Positions 26,157-34,737 are shown, counted from the first letter of the stretch. The stretch is 64,000 nucleotides of DNA from Adhaeribacter radiodurans (GCF_014075995.1 NZ_CP055153.1:1-64000); one strand, 5' to 3'. Program-made: numbers and translations. Notes: generated by a model from the sequence alone, not told the origin.

Positions 26157-26621
26157 ATGCTTAGGGAATTGAAGGAAGAGGAAAGTATCCATTTTTTAAA
26201 AAGTAATTCCATTGGCCGGATTGGCTGTACCGATGGCGAGAATGTGTATGTAGTACCCACTAATTACCGGTTCGAGGGAAATTCGATTATCTGTTACTCG
26301 CTGGAAGGACTGAAAATAGATATTATGCGCCACCACGCTACGGTATGTTTTGAAGTAGATGAAATTGTGGATTCCAACAATTGGAAGTGTGTAATTGTAA
26401 ATGGCGTTTTTGAAGAAATAACGGATAAAGCAGAATTAAATGAATTGAGGCCTCGCTATACCGAATACTTTCTCCGGAAAAGAACCACTCTTGCATTTCC
26501 TACGTCTGCAACTCAGGCGGAGAAAGAAATAGAGGAAGTAAAAGCGATTATTTCCAACCAGGTTTTTTACCGCATTCAATTTAGTAAAATTTCGGGCCGT
26601 ACGTATAATGGCTTAGAGTAA
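26157..26621 (+). CDS. pyridoxamine 5'-phosphate oxidase family (split-barrel flavin-fold) protein
   Basis: A 154-residue protein of the FMN-binding split-barrel fold. Strand signature SNSIGRIGCTDGENVYVVPT is followed by YRFEGNSIICYSLEG, then a helix and the barrel strand ATVCFEVDEIV. The C-terminal VFYRIQFSKISGR is typical. Members of this group bind FMN, F420 or haem; none can be assigned from sequence. It is downstream of ccoS, so its position suggests a redox role during low-oxygen growth, but no CRP/FNR box precedes it. Confidence 0.85.
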   Translation: MLRELKEEESIHFLKSNSIGRIGCTDGENVYVVPTNYRFEGNSIICYSLEGLKIDIMRHHATVCFEVDEIVDSNNWKCVIVNGVFEEITDKAELNELRPRYTEYFLRKRTTLAFPTSATQAEKEIEEVKAIISNQVFYRIQFSKISGRTYNGLE

Positions 26622-26670
26622 CAGCGAAAGGTACAGCCAGAAAACCGCGCTCATTTATTAAAACAATTCT

Positions 26671-27240
26671 TTATTCAATTACCAAATCGTATTTGGCCAG
26701 TAAGCCGCTTAAGCCTGCCGACGAGAATTTAGCTTTTTTGGCCGGATTTTGTTCTAAATCAATAGCGTAATTATAAGCCGTCCGGAAATCGGTTTTGGTT
26801 AGATTGGTGCGGTTAAACAAGGTTTGGTATAAGTCGCAATTCAAAAAAGCCGCTTCGCTCAGGTCGCATTCGGCAAAGTTGGCTTCTTTAATGCTGCACG
26901 TATCGAAGGTAGTTTTCTTCAGTTTTTTGCCCACGTAACTGCTAAAATCCAGGTTGCAGTGGTAAAAAGAAATGGCAAACAAAAAGTTATCGCAACGGCT
27001 AAAGTTTAAACCCAGCAGCTTGGAGTTCCGGAAAGCCACGGTTTGCAGTTTGGCCTGGTCCAGATTCGCCAAACCCAGGTTACAGGTCTCGAAAGTACAA
27101 TCAATAAACAAAGCCCCGGCAAAAGAGCTTTCGGCAAAATTACAGTTTTTAAACGTACAGGCATTAAACTCAATACCCGCCAGCTTCTTCCCCGAAAAAT
27201 CAATTTTATCAAATAGTTCTTCTTCGTGCAATAATTCCAT
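26671..27240 (-). CDS. pentapeptide-repeat protein
   Basis: A 189-residue protein built of A(D/N)LXX-like pentapeptides, e.g. FKNCNFAESSFAGALF, CNLGLANLDQAKLQ and SIKEANFAECDLSEAAFLNC. These fold as a right-handed quadrilateral beta-helix. Qnr/MfpA-type relatives protect DNA gyrase, but many have other or unknown roles and no claim can be made here. It is convergent with the flavin-fold gene. The first 21 bases of this gene reappear, slightly altered, at 28305-28326 next to a REP hairpin, suggesting a lost paralogue or a copied 5' end. Confidence 0.88.
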   Translation of the reverse strand: MELLHEEELFDKIDFSGKKLAGIEFNACTFKNCNFAESSFAGALFIDCTFETCNLGLANLDQAKLQTVAFRNSKLLGLNFSRCDNFLFAISFYHCNLDFSSYVGKKLKKTTFDTCSIKEANFAECDLSEAAFLNCDLYQTLFNRTNLTKTDFRTAYNYAIDLEQNPAKKAKFSSAGLSGLLAKYDLVIE

Positions 27241-27415
27241 AAGTGCGTTTTAAGTACGCAAACTTAGGAGTTTTAATTTTGGGAGTAGCTTTTAAGATGA
27301 GGAAATTTAGGGGAGTGTGGCTATTTGGAGAAGAAAGCAAATTGAAGTAAAACTCAGCGCTAGTGCGAGCTTGCAGCTCGTAATTCCTTAATTATTTGAG
27401 AAATTTAAATACAAC

Positions 27416-27450
27416 TATGGCGCGGAAGTTACTTCCGTGCCTTCCCCTAC
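27416..27450 (+). repeat. REP hairpin beside the RAYT gene (family B)
   Basis: CTATGGCGCGGAAGTTACTT then CCGTGCC. The core CGGAAG-TTA-CTTCCG is a perfect palindrome. It is preceded by GCGAGCTTGCAGCTCGT, another small hairpin. It lies directly beyond the 3' end of the RAYT gene, and matching units follow its 5' end. Confidence 0.8.
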
Positions 27451-27461
27451 GATTAGCGAGA

Positions 27462-28013
27462 TTACTCCATAAACTTTATTGGTAGTAGACCTTTACCGCC
27501 AGCATAATCCAGAGCACTGCTGTATACATAATGTTCAGCTTCGGCTACCATTCCAGCTTTCACGGGATTTTGATGAATATAATCCAGACAGCGTTGCTGT
27601 TTATCATTATCCAAAAGTTCAACCGGGTGGTATTGATTTTGCCAGAACTGGTATTTCTGGTGTTTGCGGCTACTTTCCGCGGCTTTTTGAAAAATAGCCA
27701 GCATCCAATCTTTCCGACTTTCTTGCTCGTTCGCCTGAATGGCCCGAATGATGGCAACAGAAGTATATTTTTTAAAATCCCGGATGATATTGGTAAGCGG
27801 CTCTTGCCCGCTTGTTCCTAAAGCCAAATGCAAATGGTTCGACATGATAACCCAGGCATAAACTTCCAGTCCTTTCTTTTGCTGGCAATATTTAAAACTT
27901 TCTACTAGTAAGTCATTGTATTCGCGACGGGTAAATACATCTACCCAATGCACCACGGCAAAAGTGATAAAGTAGATTTTATCGGCATCCCGTATTTTGT
28001 ACTTTTCGCTCAT
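27462..28013 (-). CDS. REP-associated tyrosine transposase (RAYT, Y1/HUH family)
   Basis: A 183-residue single-strand transposase-like protein. The HUH motif is H60-L-H62 in IMSNHLHLAL, the likely nucleophile is Tyr83 in IRDFKKYTSVA, and the C-terminal YIHQNPVKAGMV is characteristic of RAYTs. RAYTs cleave and join REP hairpins in vitro and are thought to spread them. Here REP units lie on both sides (27416-27450; 28104-28131; 28281-28308), the last in inverted orientation. Related units occur near 7.8, 34.7 and 55.9 kb. The gene looks intact. Confidence 0.9.
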   Translation of the reverse strand: MSEKYKIRDADKIYFITFAVVHWVDVFTRREYNDLLVESFKYCQQKKGLEVYAWVIMSNHLHLALGTSGQEPLTNIIRDFKKYTSVAIIRAIQANEQESRKDWMLAIFQKAAESSRKHQKYQFWQNQYHPVELLDNDKQQRCLDYIHQNPVKAGMVAEAEHYVYSSALDYAGGKGLLPIKFME

Positions 28014-28103
28014 GCTTGCCAGACAAAGCCCGTTTGGGTCTTAGTTCCCGGTGATTCAGAAGATACGTTTAAGAAGGTACTTCCGTGGCTCCAACTATGG
28101 CAA

Positions 28104-28131
28104 CCATGGCGCGGAAGTTACTTCCGTGACT
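28104..28131 (+). repeat. REP hairpin upstream of the RAYT gene (family B)
   Basis: CATGGCGCGGAAGTTACTTC then CGTGAC. It has the same orientation as the unit at 27416. A partial unit, GGTACTTCCGTGGC, lies about 30 bp before it. Confidence 0.8.
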
Positions 28132-28280
28132 AACTATAAAATAATAGGATAGAAAGCACTAATAATAACGGTGAACAGTAGTTAAGCTAAGTTTCTAAGA
28201 ACAGGAAAAGGCAAGTAGGAAAAAGAATAAGTAGGGGCTTAGTTCCCGCTGATCGAGCAGGCTCGTTTCGGAAGGCACGG

Positions 28281-28308
28281 AAGTAACTTCCGCGCCATAG
28301 AGGGTTTC
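28281..28308 (-). repeat. inverted REP hairpin (family B)
   Basis: CACGGAAGTAACTTCCGCGC then CATAG: the reverse complement of the unit at 27416. Together the three units bracket the RAYT gene like a BIME. It abuts a remnant of a pentapeptide-repeat gene start. Confidence 0.8.
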
Positions 28309-28328
28309 TTCGTGTAATAATTCCATAA
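28305..28328 (-). pseudogene. remnant of a second pentapeptide-repeat gene start
   Basis: Read on the minus strand from 28326, ATGGAATTATTACACGAAGA encodes MELLHEE, the same first seven residues as the pentapeptide gene at 27240. It differs by one base in 21 and then runs into the REP hairpin. It is a short match but includes the start codon and reading frame, so it is probably a truncated copy. Confidence 0.55.
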
Positions 28329-28402
28329 TTGGTTGTCGAAAGGTAACCTGATTGTTAAATAGTAATTATATTTATTAAAGTATTTATAAACAATCAAGGT
28401 AT

Positions 28403-29326
28403 TTATAAATACCAATCAACTACATTATTATCTTTATCATATAAAACTAGGCACTCACCACTTCTTGATGCTAGTGAAATAACTTCTGATTTTAATATAT
28501 TTAAATCTATATTCGTTCTTGTAGCCCTAGATTGATTTTCTTTCTTATACTTCCATTTATTAGAATCAAAATTAATAAAACCTAATTTAATATGAGAATC
28601 ATTTATTGAAAACGAGTTGTTTAAATATGATACATTATGATTCCTGATTTCTAAAAGGCATTTTGAAATGAGGCAGTCAAAACTTATAACTATACCAAAT
28701 GCTTCTTTTACATATTGTTTTAAATCGTTAATGGGAATAGAACTGCTTCCTAAATGTGCAGCTTGATGTCTTCTTAAGGCTGCATTTTTGAAAGAGTTAT
28801 CAAGTGGTAACGAAGTTAAACCTAAACGACTTGAAACTATAGTCATTTTTCTCCAAGGATCTTTAATTAAAAAAGAGCTAAGTATTTCCTTAATTTCGTC
28901 GGCACTTATATTTGAGTTTTTATAACCAAATGCATATTGTGTTAACTCAAATGTTGGGTTCACTGTAGACGCAATTTTCCTTGCTTCATTTTGTATTAAT
29001 TGTATTCTATCATTGATTGAAGTTTCTAATTTAGATACTCTATTTAATGAATTTAAAGTTTCTAATGTAGTTGATAATCTAATTTTTTCAGGTAAGCTGT
29101 TGAATGGAACTGTAGTTAATCCAATTTCCGATAATATTTCTCCTGTTCTAGATTTTATAAAGTCTTCTAGAGCAACAAAACCTACTACAGCAATTCCGTT
29201 CCTTAATATTTTTGCAATATTATTATGTTCAATGTGATTTGATGTTCTATCATTTAATGTATCAATTTCTAATGATTTTCTTATATGGATAATTCTATCT
29301 AAAAAATTCTGTTTTGCAGATGGCAT
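28403..29326 (-). CDS. HEPN-domain protein (MAE_28990/MAE_18760-like) partnered with DUF262
   Basis: A 307-residue protein, mostly helical. The Arg-x4-His motif of HEPN RNases is present in ALRRHQAAHLG (Arg186, His191), and VALEDFIKSRTGEIL near residue 52 resembles the HEPN N-terminal helix. HEPN families of this type have been described from comparative genomics as partners of DUF262 ParB-like proteins in conflict systems, with HEPN the likely RNA-cleaving effector. The gene begins 4 bp after the DUF262 stop, so they are an operon. Base composition is strikingly AT-rich compared with neighbours, which suggests transfer. The exact subfamily is inferred. Confidence 0.75.
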   Translation of the reverse strand: MPSAKQNFLDRIIHIRKSLEIDTLNDRTSNHIEHNNIAKILRNGIAVVGFVALEDFIKSRTGEILSEIGLTTVPFNSLPEKIRLSTTLETLNSLNRVSKLETSINDRIQLIQNEARKIASTVNPTFELTQYAFGYKNSNISADEIKEILSSFLIKDPWRKMTIVSSRLGLTSLPLDNSFKNAALRRHQAAHLGSSSIPINDLKQYVKEAFGIVISFDCLISKCLLEIRNHNVSYLNNSFSINDSHIKLGFINFDSNKWKYKKENQSRATRTNIDLNILKSEVISLASRSGECLVLYDKDNNVVDWYL

Positions 29327-29330
29327 AAAA

Positions 29331-30404
29331 TTATATTAAACCATTTAATAAATCATAAATTTTATTAATCCGAATAGAAATATTGGCAGGGTTATTTGTC
29401 GCTTGACTAATGGATTTTACAAAATCAAAGTCGTTTTCAAAAAGTTGCTTTGTTCCTTCTAGGATCTCTTCGCTTTTCGTCTTAATTGTGCTAATATTGC
29501 CGTCAATTATTATCCTTGAAGTGGCTACCATTTGGGCGTCATATAATGGAGAAATCATTTGTTCCCGCCATGAATTTCCTGTGTATTTATGAAAAGATTT
29601 GTTATTCCAAATCAGCTTACATGATTCTATAGTTTCATTAAATATAAATCTTAAATCGCTAACTTTTCTATCATCAGGATTTCTATTTTCAGCCATATAT
29701 TTATCCATTTCAATTGATAATACATTCCCAATGTTTTGCCATTTTTCATTAAGCGTAAAAAAACGTAAGACATGTTCAAGGTCATCCATGTTTCTAAAAG
29801 CATTACTGTTTTCATTATTGATCTTCAATCTGTCTTTTAGAAATTCGTTTTCAGATAATTCAAACAATAAATCATTAAATCTTCCAGAATAAGCAACATT
29901 TCTTATCTCTTGTGCCTTTAATTTTTCTCCTCCAGTATTTAATCGTAAGAAAACTTCGTATTTTAAATCTGGATCTGATTGCTTTAATAATGTTACTACC
30001 CTTAAGTAAGGCCTTACACTTAAGGCGTTTTTTATATTAGGAGGCAATTCAGAAAAAGTTAAACCATTTAATTCGGGAAACTTCTTTAAATCTTTTAAAG
30101 GAAATTGGTCTTTTATAAAACTTCTAATTGAAGTAATTCTTTGTTTACCGTCAATAACGCTATAAATTCCATAATCATCCTCTGACAAATAAACGGGAGG
30201 AACGGGAACATTAAGGATAAAGGATTCAATAAGACTTGATTGTTTATTTAAATCCCATCTTTCTCTTCTTTGATAGTGTGGGGCAATATCAACAGCGCCA
30301 TTTTCAACCATTTCAGAAATAATTTTTAATGAAAAATCAGATTGTTGCACAACTAAGGATTCCTGTGCCAAGGTAAATTTTTTCAATACATTTAAATTTT
30401 CCAT
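29331..30404 (-). CDS. DUF262 (ParB/Srx-fold) protein, GmrS-like N-terminal domain
   Basis: A 357-residue protein. The N-terminal DUF262 domain has PHYQRRERWD (43-51), a helix leading to LNVPVPPVYLSED, and the signature IDGKQRITSIRSF with Asp85-Gly-Lys-Gln-Arg89. The C-terminal ~200 residues are helical with no second catalytic motif (no DUF1524 HNH as in GmrSD). In GmrSD and BrxU the DGQR-type motif is linked to NTP-driven sensing of modified phage DNA. Here DUF262 is paired with a HEPN gene instead of an HNH domain. AT-rich like its partner. The ccoNO gene is divergent, about 240 bp away. Confidence 0.85.
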   Translation of the reverse strand: MENLNVLKKFTLAQESLVVQQSDFSLKIISEMVENGAVDIAPHYQRRERWDLNKQSSLIESFILNVPVPPVYLSEDDYGIYSVIDGKQRITSIRSFIKDQFPLKDLKKFPELNGLTFSELPPNIKNALSVRPYLRVVTLLKQSDPDLKYEVFLRLNTGGEKLKAQEIRNVAYSGRFNDLLFELSENEFLKDRLKINNENSNAFRNMDDLEHVLRFFTLNEKWQNIGNVLSIEMDKYMAENRNPDDRKVSDLRFIFNETIESCKLIWNNKSFHKYTGNSWREQMISPLYDAQMVATSRIIIDGNISTIKTKSEEILEGTKQLFENDFDFVKSISQATNNPANISIRINKIYDLLNGLI

Positions 30405-30558
30405 TTAGGATAAGTAAAAAGTGGTTTTAATTAGTTATGGGGCTCTACAATGGTCTGAATGGATAATATTAATGGATTAGTTTTAAATATAATTATTGTT
30501 TAATCAAAGTTTAGAATTTAATTTTTAAGATTTACACTTTCAATTCTAATCCTCCCCC

Positions 30559-30623
30559 TGACAACAATCACCCCCAAAACTGACGGCCGTCATCTTTTCC
30601 CCTAAGCCTCTTCCGGATATTTG
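30559..30623 (+). promoter_or_regulatory. tandem CRP/FNR boxes and -7 element of ccoNO
   Basis: TGACAACAATCA (30559-30570), TGACGGCCGTCA (30581-30592, perfect palindrome) and GATATTTG (30616-30623), with the same 22-bp and 36.5-bp spacing as at hemA, ccoI and ccoG. Transcription would begin near 30630, which favours ATG 30648. Confidence 0.85.
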
Positions 30624-30647
30624 TGGTGTTCTAAAACTAACACGCAC

Positions 30648-32825
30648 ATGTTAACGCAAACAATTACTCTTCCCAATCAGCCGCTTTACGCCGAGCAGGA
30701 CAGTTTGCTGGATAAATTCTTTTACGATAATAAGATTGTCCGCGACTTTGGTTATGCTACCCTTTTCTGGGGGGTGGCCGGTATGCTCATCGGGGTTATT
30801 ATTGCCTTTCAGCTGGCCCGCCCCGAAATGAATATGGGTACCCAGTATACCACGTTTGGTCGGGTACGGCCCCTGCATACCAACGCGGTGATTTTCGCCT
30901 TTGTGGGCAATGGTATTTTTATGGGGGTGTATTACTCCCTGCAACGCCTTTGTAAAACCCGGATGTACTCCGATAAGCTGAGTAAAATTCACTTCTGGGC
31001 CTGGCAGCTCATTATTGTGTCGGCGGTAATTACCTTGCCGCTGGGCTACACTTCTTCTAAAGAATACGCCGAGTTGGAATGGCCCATTGATATTGCCATT
31101 ACTTTGGTTTGGGTGGTATTCGGCTGGAATATGTTTGGTACTATTCTGCAACGCCGCGAGCGCCACTTATATGTGGGTATCTGGTTTTACATTGCTACTT
31201 TTTTAACTGTAGCGGTGCTGCACATTGTAAACTCTTTTGCTATTCCGGTTACTTTCTTAAAAAGCTATTCAGCTTATGCCGGGGTGCAGGATGCGTTGGT
31301 GCAGTGGTGGTACGGCCATAACGCGGTGGCATTTTTCTTAACCACGCCTTACCTGGGCATGATGTATTACTTCTTACCCAAAGCCGCTAACCGCCCGGTA
31401 TATTCCTATCGCTTATCCATTATTCACTTCTGGTCTTTGATTTTTATTTACATCTGGGCTGGTCCGCACCATTTGTTATATACCTCTTTGCCCGATTGGG
31501 CGCAAAGTTTAGGGGTAGTTTTCTCGGTAATGTTGCTGGCACCAAGCTGGGGCGGGATGATTAACGGCCTCTTAACCCTGCGCGGCGCCTGGGATAAAGT
31601 ACGCGAAGAGCCGGTACTTAAATTCATGGTAGTAGCAATTACCGCTTACGGCATGGCTACTTTCGAAGGTCCGATGCTTTCTTTGAAAAACGTAAATGCC
31701 ATTGCCCACTTCACCGACTGGATTGTAGCCCACGTACATGTTGGCGCCCTAGGTTGGAACGGTTTCTTGACTTTCGGTATCCTGTATTGGTTGTTGCCCC
31801 GCATTTTCCAGACCAAATTATACTCTAAAAAATTAGCTAACACCCACTTCTGGTTAGGCACGCTGGGTATTTTGTTCTACGCCATCCCGATGTACTGGGC
31901 TGGGTTTACCCAAGGTTTAATGTGGAAACAGTTTACCAAAGAAGGTTTGCTGCAATATCCTAACTTCCTCGAAACCGTGCTGCAATTAGTACCCATGTAT
32001 TATATGCGCGGTATAGGCGGGGTGTTGTACCTGAGCGGTGTGTTCGTGATGATTTACAACGTGGTAAAAACCGTAAAACAAGGTACTTTATTAGCGAACG
32101 AAGAAGCGCATGCCGCCCCGTTAATGCCAGCCGTAAAAGGTCCGCACCACGATGGTCACTGGCACCGCTGGATTGAGCGCCGCCCCATACAATTAGCCGT
32201 TTGGGCAACCGTTGCCATCCTGATTGGGGGAGCCGTGGAAATGATTCCGACATTCCTGATTGACTCGAACGTACCCACTATTGCCGCCGTGAAGCCTTAT
32301 ACTTCTCTGGAATTACAAGGTCGCGACGTGTATATCCGGGAAGGCTGCGTGAACTGCCACACCCAAATGGTACGGCCGTTCCGCTCCGAAACCGAGCGCT
32401 ACGGCGAGTATTCCAAAGCCGGCGAATTCGTGTACGACCGTCCGTTCTTGTGGGGCTCTAAACGTACCGGGCCGGATTTGCACCGGGTAGGAGGGAAGTA
32501 CCCGCACAGCTGGCACTACCACCACATGCTAGACCCTACCAGCATGTCGCCGGGTTCTATTATGCCGCCTTACCCTTGGTTGTTTGATCAAACCCTGGAT
32601 ATCTCGACTACCGAAGCTAAAATCAACGCCTTACGCAAATTAGGCACTCCTTATCCGGAAGGCTACGAAAAACAGGCCAACGACGACCTGAAAAAGCAGG
32701 CCGAAAAAATAGCCGCAGAACTAGCCCTGGAAAAAATCGAAGTAAAACCGGATAAAGAAATCGTCGCCCTGATTGCCTACCTGCAACGCCTGGGTACCGA
32801 CATTAAAGTGAAAGAAGCAAAATAG
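30648..32825 (+). CDS. ccoNO: cbb3-type cytochrome c oxidase, fused subunits I and II (CcoN-CcoO)
   Basis: A 725-residue fusion. The CcoN part (about 1-480) has 12 or more membrane helices with WYGHNAVAFFL, GPHHLLYTSLPDW and DWIVAHVHVGALGW, the His ligands of the haem-copper centre. A TM linker leads to CcoO (about 535-725) with a monohaem site, GCVNCHTQMVRPFRSE, and a distal Met in SPGSIMPPYPW. The fused NO form is common in Bacteroidota. ATG 30648 is preferred to a TTG at 30621 because the latter overlaps the -7 element. It starts the ccoNO-Q-P series and reduces O2 with high affinity in the inner membrane. Confidence 0.95.
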   Translation: MLTQTITLPNQPLYAEQDSLLDKFFYDNKIVRDFGYATLFWGVAGMLIGVIIAFQLARPEMNMGTQYTTFGRVRPLHTNAVIFAFVGNGIFMGVYYSLQRLCKTRMYSDKLSKIHFWAWQLIIVSAVITLPLGYTSSKEYAELEWPIDIAITLVWVVFGWNMFGTILQRRERHLYVGIWFYIATFLTVAVLHIVNSFAIPVTFLKSYSAYAGVQDALVQWWYGHNAVAFFLTTPYLGMMYYFLPKAANRPVYSYRLSIIHFWSLIFIYIWAGPHHLLYTSLPDWAQSLGVVFSVMLLAPSWGGMINGLLTLRGAWDKVREEPVLKFMVVAITAYGMATFEGPMLSLKNVNAIAHFTDWIVAHVHVGALGWNGFLTFGILYWLLPRIFQTKLYSKKLANTHFWLGTLGILFYAIPMYWAGFTQGLMWKQFTKEGLLQYPNFLETVLQLVPMYYMRGIGGVLYLSGVFVMIYNVVKTVKQGTLLANEEAHAAPLMPAVKGPHHDGHWHRWIERRPIQLAVWATVAILIGGAVEMIPTFLIDSNVPTIAAVKPYTSLELQGRDVYIREGCVNCHTQMVRPFRSETERYGEYSKAGEFVYDRPFLWGSKRTGPDLHRVGGKYPHSWHYHHMLDPTSMSPGSIMPPYPWLFDQTLDISTTEAKINALRKLGTPYPEGYEKQANDDLKKQAEKIAAELALEKIEVKPDKEIVALIAYLQRLGTDIKVKEAK

Positions 32826-32870
32826 TCCATAGTCTACGGTCAATAGTCCATAGAATAAAAATTTTAGATT

Positions 32871-32916
32871 AACCAACCACTCCCAACCCCTCCTTATCCA
32901 AGGAGGGGAGCTTGAG
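32871..32916. repeat. short C/G-rich hairpin repeat (family D)
   Basis: CCCAACCCCTCCTTATCCAA followed by GGAGGGGAGCTTG; it mirrors the unit at 25783 in opposite orientation. It is the first of four repeats filling the 480-bp ccoNO-ccoQ gap. Confidence 0.6.
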
Positions 32917-32947
32917 AAAGGTGGAAATTTAAGAAAGCGTCAAGCGA

Positions 32948-32993
32948 CCTGAGGCTGGACGATTGTTAGACACGAGCGAGGACGCTCGCGCCA
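32948..32993. repeat. family A right half
   Basis: CTGAGGCTGGACGATTGTTA then CACGAGCGAGGACGCTCGCG: the right half of the family A unit without a left half. The same module order (D, A-half, C-arm) recurs at 37.0-37.3 kb. Confidence 0.6.
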
Positions 32994-33038
32994 TTGTAGA
33001 TTAAAAAACAAATACCTAAGTAATATTAAAGAACAGCT

Positions 33039-33173
33039 ATTCCAGTTTGGGCTGTGAGGAATTGCTAAGGTTTCGGTGCCGAGGCACGAGGCATTCCGCA
33101 GCGGAGCGAGGAAAGATTCCTTAGCCCGTCCGAACAGTCCAAACGCGGCCCGTTGGCCGGGAAGACCGGAAAG
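33039..33173 (+). repeat. family C arm, divergent subtype
   Basis: TTCCAGTTTGGGCTGTGAGG ... GGTGCCGAGGCACGAGGCAT ... GTCCAAACGCGGCCCGTTGG. It is related to the other arms but shares its differences with the copy at 37.2 kb, so the two form a subtype. Confidence 0.65.
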
Positions 33174-33179
33174 TAATTA

Positions 33180-33267
33180 AAGGGGGAGAATTTTCAAGTC
33201 AGGAACAAACTTTAGTAGAAAGTAACTGCCAAAATCCTCCCCCTAATCCCCTCCAAAGGGGGACATA
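33180..33267. repeat. family D pair around a short spacer
   Basis: AAGGGGGAGAATTTTCAAG and, 40 bp later, CCTCCCCCTAATCCCCTCCA then AAGGGGGAC. The two runs are complementary and can pair. It ends 39 bp before ccoQ. Confidence 0.55.
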
Positions 33268-33305
33268 AAAAAACTTACAACATATAACCTGCAACCTAAA
33301 AAGTC

Positions 33306-33503
33306 ATGTATAAAAACGTATTACAATCCATTGCCGGCATCGAAATTTATCCCATCATTTCCTTCCTTATTTTCTTTGCCTTCTTTCTTGGCTTAACGCT
33401 TTACGTCATCTTCGTGGATAAAAAACACGTGGCCGCCATGAGCGAAATGCCTTTACAAACCGAAAACCAACCGCAGAACAAAATAGGACAATTACTGTCA
33501 TGA
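33306..33503 (+). CDS. ccoQ: cbb3-type oxidase small subunit CcoQ
   Basis: A 65-residue protein with one membrane helix (IISFLIFFAFFLGLTLYVIFV, shown in part) after a short N-terminus, and the CcoQ-type sequence VFVDKK-like VDKKHVAAM directly behind it. CcoQ stabilises the core complex and links CcoP to CcoNO. Its stop overlaps the ccoP start by 4 bp (ATGA), so translation is coupled. The 480-bp repeat-filled gap upstream separates it from ccoNO. Confidence 0.9.
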   Translation: MYKNVLQSIAGIEIYPIISFLIFFAFFLGLTLYVIFVDKKHVAAMSEMPLQTENQPQNKIGQLLS

Positions 33504-34366
33504 AAAGATTTTTATTCTCCCTTAACCGTAGATCGGCAATACTGGCTTTAGGTGGTTTTGTTTTTCTAACAACTCCCGCCTGGGCACAAGAGGCCACTAA
33601 AGCAGCAGCAAAAGAAGCTCCTTTAACGGCCAGTGTAGTACTGCCCCTTATCCTCGCTGGGTTTCTGTTTTTAATAGTAGCAGGTTTTTTGGTAGCAGTG
33701 TTTATTCAAGCGCTGCCGCTTCTGTTTCATTTTTACGATAACCCGGTGCGGCAACATTCAGCGATGGCCCGGTTTATTAACCTTTTCCGGGGCGACACGA
33801 CTACCTTTACCGGCAAAGCCAATGATATTCTTATGGAAGACCATTCCTACGATGGTATTCATGAATTTGATAATGACCTGCCGCCTTGGTGGAAATTTAT
33901 GTTCTATGCTACCGCCGTATTTGCCGTAGTCTATCTGCTCAATTTTCACGTGTTTCACAACGGTGCCTTACAAACCCAGGAGTATGAAACCGAAATGCAG
34001 CAAGCCGCTTTGTTTCATCCCTCCGGCGGAGCAGGCAATGCGAACGAAAAAACCGATTATAAGGTGTTAACCGATGCTGCCAGAATAGACGCCGGTCACG
34101 CCGCTTTTACCCAGAACTGCGCCGCTTGTCACGGGCAAAAAGGTGAAGGTGTGGTTGGCCCCAACCTGACAGACGAGTACTGGTTGCACGGTGGTGAAGT
34201 AAATGAGGTGTTTAAAACCATTAAGTTCGGGGTAACCAGCAAAGGCATGGTGGCATGGCAAGGAAAACTCTCTGACGACCAAATTCTGGAGGTTTCAAGT
34301 TATATCCTGAGCATACAGGGTACGAACCCGCCTAACGCCAAAGCGCCGCAAGGAGAAAAAAAGTAG
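33500..34366 (+). CDS. ccoP: cbb3-type oxidase subunit III, monohaem CcoP
   Basis: A 288-residue protein. A signal-like hydrophobic stretch (FLTTPAWAQ) and a membrane helix (about 45-72) precede the CcoP N-terminal block DGIHEFDNDLPPWWKFMFYA with a second helix. A single cytochrome c domain follows: CAACHG at about residue 210, and Met in SKGMVAWQGKLSDDQI. Most proteobacterial CcoP proteins have two haems, so this is the shorter monohaem form seen in Bacteroidota. It passes electrons to CcoO. Translationally coupled to ccoQ. Confidence 0.93.
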   Translation: MKRFLFSLNRRSAILALGGFVFLTTPAWAQEATKAAAKEAPLTASVVLPLILAGFLFLIVAGFLVAVFIQALPLLFHFYDNPVRQHSAMARFINLFRGDTTTFTGKANDILMEDHSYDGIHEFDNDLPPWWKFMFYATAVFAVVYLLNFHVFHNGALQTQEYETEMQQAALFHPSGGAGNANEKTDYKVLTDAARIDAGHAAFTQNCAACHGQKGEGVVGPNLTDEYWLHGGEVNEVFKTIKFGVTSKGMVAWQGKLSDDQILEVSSYILSIQGTNPPNAKAPQGEKK

Positions 34367-34389
34367 TTTAATTATTTCATAATGGAAAG

Positions 34390-34416
34390 AGGTGAGGGTT
34401 TCTCTCACCTTTTTGT
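34390..34416 (+). terminator. intrinsic terminator after ccoP
   Basis: A 7-bp stem AGGTGAG / CTCACCT with a 7-nt loop, followed by TTTTTG, 24 bp after the ccoP stop. It separates the oxidase structural genes from ccoG, which has its own promoter. Confidence 0.75.
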
Positions 34417-34737
34417 ATTTAAAAATTTTACAGGTGCTACTTGGATGGGAGAATTACTAAAATAGCGGTTTGTCTTTGAAGACTTTTCAAGTCTCCAAGT
34501 GGTGGTGCTGATGCGGTTCAACGGCCTAAGTTTGCCTCATGGCCGGCGGGCCTCGTTTGCCTCTTTCGGGCTTGTCTAAGCTTCCTTTCCTCCTTACGTC
34601 GGAATTCTGCTGCGCAGAACCAGAACCTTAGAAGGCCCTCACTAGCTAAACTGGTGTTAGTTGCTCTTAGCTACTGCTGTTCTTTTTGGCATACATTGCC
34701 ACTTCCTTTACTTTCAATTTATTAGCACTCATTATGG

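Noticed and set aside
27479-27821. Plus-strand frames across the RAYT gene
   Set aside because: They are antisense shadows of the RAYT gene, whose HUH and YIHQNPV motifs are clear on the minus strand.
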